Part shown: piece by piece, positions 60,396-64,000 of the stretch
Layout: the number at the start of each line of letters is the position of its first letter
Position numbering within the stretch: position 1 is the stretch's first letter
Assembly: GCF_019042275.1 (NCBI RefSeq)
Contig: NZ_JAHQCW010000027.1
Coordinates: forward strand, 25,316-89,315
Direction: 5' to 3'
From: Diplocloster agilis
Lineage (GTDB): Bacteria > Bacillota > Clostridia > Lachnospirales > Lachnospiraceae
Length of the DNA: 64,000 bases
The notes under the pieces: generated by a model
Database searches by the model: none
What the model was told of the DNA's origin: nothing
Seen by the model: the letters and a program-made list of their open reading frames with translations, nothing else
Translations under genes and position numbers: made by a program

Positions 60396-61406
60396 TCAGA
60401 TGGTATTGGATAACTCCACGAAACGGTTCAGCTGTTCCAGCGCTTTTCCGCTGTCGATGATATTGGCAGCCATGGCTACAGCCTGATCCATGGTGATATC
60501 ATTCTGCGTCATATAAATGCAGGCGGCGGAGTTCAGCAGTACGGCATCCCGTTTGGGTCCCTTTTCCCCGCTTAAAATATCCCGGGCGATCCGGGCGTTT
60601 TCCTGAGGGTCGCCGCCGACCATATCCTGTTTCGCACACATGGTAAAACCGTATTGCTCGGGCTTTATCATATAACATTTTACCACGCCGTCCCGCAGCT
60701 CACAACAGGTAGTCGGCGCGCTCAGTGAAATTTCGTCCAAACCGTCCTGGCCGTATACCACCATGGCCCGCTTGACGCCCAGTTTCAACAGTACCTGGGC
60801 CAGCGGTTCCACCAGGGATTCCTCGTAGACGCCCAGAAGTTCAAAATTGGCGCCGGCCGGATTGGCCAGGGGGCCCAGGATGTTAAATACGGTACGGATG
60901 CCCAGTTCCTTTCGGACCGGCGCTACGAAGCGCATGGCCGAGTGATATTTCTGGGCGAACATGAAGCACAGGTTGATTTCCTTTAAAATCTCCGCGCTCT
61001 GGGCCGGGCTTATCTCAATATTGACACCCAGCGCTTCCAGCACGTCGGCGGCTCCGCATTTGCTGGAAACGCTGCGGTTCCCGTGCTTGGCGACCGGGAT
61101 ACTGGCGGCGGATACCACCAGGGAGGAGACGGTGGAGATATTAAAGGTATTGGCTTCGTCCCCGCCGGTTCCCACGATCTCCAACACATCCATATCGTGG
61201 AGCAGGCGGGTACAGTGCTTACGCATTCCGGCCGCGCACGCGGTGATCTCGTCGATGGTTTCCCCTTTCATGCGCAGGGCGGTCAGAAACGCGCCCATAT
61301 GGATCTGGGACGCTTCCCCGTCCATGATTTCGTCCATCACCTGTTCCGCCATTTCATAGGATAAATCTTCATTGTTTACCAGTTTGTAGATTGCTTCTTT
61401 GATCAT
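60396..61406 (-). CDS. trpD: anthranilate phosphoribosyltransferase
   Basis: A 336-residue enzyme that attaches phosphoribose to anthranilate. [17 protein letters not shown] is the PRPP pyrophosphate loop, [21 protein letters not shown] the anthranilate and PRPP region, and LGPLANPA plus the Asp-Glu metal motif in [12 protein letters not shown] are present. ATG 61406 follows GGAGGAAC. Separate from trpG. Confidence 0.96.
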   Translation of the reverse strand: MIKEAIYKLVNNEDLSYEMAEQVMDEIMDGEASQIHMGAFLTALRMKGETIDEITACAAGMRKHCTRLLHDMDVLEIVGTGGDEANTFNISTVSSLVVSAASIPVAKHGNRSVSSKCGAADVLEALGVNIEISPAQSAEILKEINLCFMFAQKYHSAMRFVAPVRKELGIRTVFNILGPLANPAGANFELLGVYEESLVEPLAQVLLKLGVKRAMVVYGQDGLDEISLSAPTTCCELRDGVVKCYMIKPEQYGFTMCAKQDMVGGDPQENARIARDILSGEKGPKRDAVLLNSAACIYMTQNDITMDQAVAMAANIIDSGKALEQLNRFVELSNTI

Positions 61407-61436
61407 TTTCTTGTTCCTCCAATTTATTCTTTTTAG

Positions 61437-62006
61437 TTATCCATACAGAAAATTTTTCATAATTACCGCCCCGTCCGGCGTAAGGACCGATTCCGGATGG
61501 AACTGCAGGCCGTAGACCGGGAATTCCCTGTGGCAGACCGCCATAACATCCTGTTCCTCTGTCCGCGCGATGATCTGAAGCTCATCCGGTAGGGTAGCTG
61601 GGTCCGCGACCAGAGAGTGGTACCGGGCCACCCGGATTTCTTGAGGAAGTCCGGCGAACAACGGATTTTGCGTGTCGATCCGTATTATGCTCTGCTTTCC
61701 GTGCATCAGCTTCGGCGCATAGGTGATACGCGCGCCAAACGCTTCGCAGATTCCCTGGTGGCCCAGGCAGACGCCCAGAATGGGAATCCTGCCTTTTAAG
61801 GTGCGCACGGTTTCTTCGCAGATGCCGGCGTCCTTCGGCCTTCCGGGACCAGGGGACAGGATAATATGGGAGGGAGCCGCTTTTTCTATTTCCCGCACGG
61901 TCCGGGCATCGTTACGGATCACCCGGATTTCCTCGGCGGTCAGGCTGCCCACCAGCTGGACCAGGTTATAAGAAAAACTGTCGTAGTTATCAATGAGCAA
62001 AATCAT
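61437..62006 (-). CDS. trpG: anthranilate synthase component II (glutamine amidotransferase)
   Basis: A 189-residue class I amidotransferase that gives ammonia to TrpE. The nucleophile Cys is in ILGVCLGHQGIC, the oxyanion motif in LSPGPGRPKDAG, and the His-Glu pair in GLQFHPESVLT. It overlaps the end of trpE by 17 nt with GGAGGTGACGG inside trpE as its ribosome site. In many Bacillota it also serves folate synthesis (pabA). Confidence 0.95.
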   Translation of the reverse strand: MILLIDNYDSFSYNLVQLVGSLTAEEIRVIRNDARTVREIEKAAPSHIILSPGPGRPKDAGICEETVRTLKGRIPILGVCLGHQGICEAFGARITYAPKLMHGKQSIIRIDTQNPLFAGLPQEIRVARYHSLVADPATLPDELQIIARTEEQDVMAVCHREFPVYGLQFHPESVLTPDGAVIMKNFLYG

Positions 62007-63474
62007 ATTCCGTCACCTCCCCGGCTCTTCGCAGAGCCTCCATCACGGCCTGGGCCTTATTGGCACATTCCTCATACTCAAGCTCGGGGACGCTGTCCGC
62101 CACGATACCGGCCCCGGCCTGCACATACACTTTGTTGTCCTTTTTAACCGCGGTACGGATTGCAATACATACATCCAGGTTGCCGGAAAAATCCAGGTAC
62201 CCAATAGCGCCGCCGTAGATCCCCCTGGCCTCCGGCTCCAGTTCATCGATGATCTCGCAGGCCCGGAATTTTGGAGCGCCGGAGAGGGTTCCGGCCGGTA
62301 GGAGGGCTTCGATGGTGTCACATCCATCCTTCCCCTCACCCAGCGTGCCGTTTACCACCGATGCGATATGCATGACTTTGGAGAAACGGTGGATCTGCAT
62401 ATAATCCTCCACATGGACACTTCCGAAAGCGGCCACCTTGCCCAGGTCATTTCGGGCCAGATCCACCAGCATATTGTGCTCGGAACACTCTTTTTCATCG
62501 GACAGCAGTTCCTTTTCCAGCTGCTTATCCTCCTCCCTGGTCCGGCCTCTGGCTCTGGTACCTGCTACCGGGAAGGTGGTCAGTTTCTTATCTACCAGTT
62601 TGATCAGGGTTTCCGGAGAAGCCCCCGCGATCTGCAGGGAATCGCTCTGTATAAAATACATGTAGGGAGACGGGTTGGTAGTGCGCAGCACCCGGTACAT
62701 ATTCAGCAGGCTTCCCCTGTAATCCGCCGTGAATTTTCTGGAAATGACGCCCTGAAAGATATCGCCCTCCCGGATGTAATGCTTCGTCTTCTCCACCATC
62801 TGCAAATAGTCGTCCCGGGAGGTATTGCATACGAACTGAGGAATCTCAGGCGCCGGTTCCTTTTGGCTTTCCATCGGCATGGGACCACAGATCATGCGGA
62901 CCAGCTTATCAATCTCCAGCGCTGCTTTGCGGTAGCCCTGTTCCCGGTCTTTTAGCTTTGCATTGACAATGACAAAGATCTTCTGGCGGAGATGATCAAA
63001 GGCGATCACTTTATCAAACAGCATCAGATCCAGATCCTGGAAATCACTCTCCTTGATCTTTAGTTTCGGTTCCGCATAGGCGATCATCTCATAAGAGAAA
63101 TATCCCACAAAGCCCCCGGTAAAAGTCGGCAGGCCTTCCACGTGGGGAGCCCGGTATTCGGATAAGAGTTCCCTTAGAATCCCCATGGGGCCGCCTTTTT
63201 TCCGCAGTTCGATTTCCCCGCTTTTGATCCGGGTCTCCCCGCGCTTGCAGGTGACATGCATCAGCGGCTGATAACCCAGAAAAGAATACCGGCCCCATTG
63301 TTCCCCGCCCTCCACACTTTCCAGAAGAAAAAAGTTCTGATCCAGCATGGTAAGCTTCTTCAGCAGATTGATGGGCGTAATAACGTCTGCATAGATTTCC
63401 CTGCACAGCGGCACCAGATCATAATCTGTCTGATAAATTTTTGTTTCCTCATAGGTGAGATTCATTTTATCCAC
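61990..63474 (-). CDS. trpE: anthranilate synthase component I
   Basis: A 494-residue chorismate-utilising enzyme. The N-terminal feedback-site region LLESVEGGEQWGRYSFLG holds the LLES tryptophan-binding motif, and the catalytic part has QIAGASPETLIKL, FPVAGTRARGRTREED and AGTLSGAPKFRACEIIDELE. GTG 63474 is chosen: AGGAG (63489-63485) lies 10 nt upstream, while ATG 63465 would be 19 nt away and earlier codons are in the leader. First gene of the operon, behind the T-box. Confidence 0.93.
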   Translation of the reverse strand: MDKMNLTYEETKIYQTDYDLVPLCREIYADVITPINLLKKLTMLDQNFFLLESVEGGEQWGRYSFLGYQPLMHVTCKRGETRIKSGEIELRKKGGPMGILRELLSEYRAPHVEGLPTFTGGFVGYFSYEMIAYAEPKLKIKESDFQDLDLMLFDKVIAFDHLRQKIFVIVNAKLKDREQGYRKAALEIDKLVRMICGPMPMESQKEPAPEIPQFVCNTSRDDYLQMVEKTKHYIREGDIFQGVISRKFTADYRGSLLNMYRVLRTTNPSPYMYFIQSDSLQIAGASPETLIKLVDKKLTTFPVAGTRARGRTREEDKQLEKELLSDEKECSEHNMLVDLARNDLGKVAAFGSVHVEDYMQIHRFSKVMHIASVVNGTLGEGKDGCDTIEALLPAGTLSGAPKFRACEIIDELEPEARGIYGGAIGYLDFSGNLDVCIAIRTAVKKDNKVYVQAGAGIVADSVPELEYEECANKAQAVMEALRRAGEVTEYDFAH

Positions 63475-63572
63475 GAATCCTTCACTCCTTTCCAATGCAA
63501 TATTCCAAATCCAGGCACTCATTTTTCCGTATCGCGCGCAAACGCCCGACATACGGGCCGTAAGTTAACAAT

Positions 63573-63858
63573 AAAAAAAGCCCTCATCCCTCTAAAAGAA
63601 AGGGACAAAAGCTGCGCTTCTGCGATACCACCCTGATTGATGTCTTTTCTGTGACACCCGCTCTGTTACATACTATCATATGCACCCCGTTGATAACGGA
63701 TGGGGAACCCGTCCAAAGCTACTCCCGCCAACGGTTTCGCCCGGCCCTCCCAGGCCCATTCGAATCTTATCCGGCATACCGCTTTCTCAGCCACCGCGGT
63801 TCTCTGGAATGCCGATCCAAGTTCTACTCTTCCTGGTCAATGGTTTCTAACTCTAATT
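63573..63858 (-). promoter_or_regulatory. T-box riboswitch of the trp operon
   Basis: Read on the minus strand, a ~285-nt leader ends in AGGGTGGTATCGCAG (63634-63620), the universal T-box sequence that pairs with the tRNA acceptor end. It is followed by a terminator whose arms include GTCCCT and AGGGA and whose tail is GCTTTTTTT (63606-63573). Upstream are stem I features, including CAGAGAACC, GGCTGAGAAAG and GAATGGGCCTGGGAG; the UGG triplets there fit a tryptophan specifier. Uncharged tRNA-Trp should switch the operon on. Confidence 0.9.
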
Positions 63859-63864
63859 GATTAA

Positions 63865-63893
63865 AGTATACTGACCCGGGGTGCATTTGTCAA
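63865..63893 (-). promoter_or_regulatory. promoter of the trp operon
   Basis: On the minus strand TTGACA (63893-63888), a 17-bp spacer and TATACT (63870-63865): only the last -10 position but one differs from consensus. The strong promoter fits control by the T-box rather than by a repressor. Beyond it a dyad, GCCGCAGCAGTTTT/AAAACTGTTGCGGC near 63943-63982, is of unknown role; I see no gene in 63894-64000. Confidence 0.85.
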
Positions 63894-64000
63894 TTGTTTT
63901 TTGGTTCTTTCCAAAGTTAGTTGATTTTGCGCTTTGATTCAAGCCGCAGCAGTTTTCCTTTAAGTAGCAAAAAACTGTTGCGGCCATACATAATCCGTTT

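Overview
The window looks like a chromosomal segment of a spore-forming, Gram-positive anaerobe of the class Clostridia, most likely Lachnospiraceae. This rests on a small acid-soluble spore protein, a complete cotJABC spore-coat operon, a T-box in front of the trp operon, lplBC-type sugar transporters, PadR/DUF1700/DUF4097 envelope genes and strong AGGAGG ribosome sites. The species cannot be named from the sequence alone.

Layout. 1-700: the end of an M20 peptidase gene followed by fragments of a type I restriction-modification locus (apparent HsdM tail, then a RhuM N-terminus joined to the first ~22 residues of an HsdS). 865-6579: a MacAB/YknXYZ-like efflux operon with its own two-component system. 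6610-8560: a very long near-perfect hairpin, split by an IS4-family element with an 18-bp inverted repeat and a 10-bp target duplication. 8725-11403: PadR regulator, DUF1700, DUF4097, PspC, then a spore SASP gene whose ribosome site lies in a hairpin. 11585-13303: an acetyltransferase and cotJABC. 13409-17789: L-arabinose genes araB, araA and an AraC regulator (minus strand). 18092-25948: SPFH and RHH proteins, Fic protein, tRNA-Gly(CCC), peptide deformylase, DedA, thyA-folA, a diguanylate cyclase and ilvE.

26387-34587 is a GntR-controlled operon: a ribose-type ABC importer (binding protein, double ATPase, permease), NanE epimerase, ROK kinase, SIS-domain protein and a class II aldolase homologue that has lost its zinc ligands. 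It probably takes up and phosphorylates an N-acetylated amino sugar, but the exact substrate is open. 34645-42683 holds a DUF4143 ATPase and the arginine genes: argG divergent from argC-GNAT-argJ-argB-argD, with ARG boxes at both promoters.

42801-53401 is a second catabolic island: a divergent AraC regulator, two NTF2-like proteins, lplB/lplC permeases and a lipoprotein binding protein, a cytoplasmic GH3 enzyme, a metallo-beta-lactamase-fold protein, a beta-propeller lactonase-like protein and a beta-phosphoglucomutase. The set matches no pathway I recognise and is the best candidate here for an undescribed system. 53541-55869 carries an HTH/DUF3990 (ADP-ribosyltransferase-like) protein, a small partner and a tandem NUDIX protein. 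55875-63860 is an orphan amino-acid binding lipoprotein and trpEGDCFBA behind a tryptophan-type T-box and a near-consensus promoter, all on the minus strand.

Two patterns run across the window. Short imperfect tandem duplications sit at gene ends in five operon junctions, and a dispersed hairpin-containing intergenic repeat occurs at three places.
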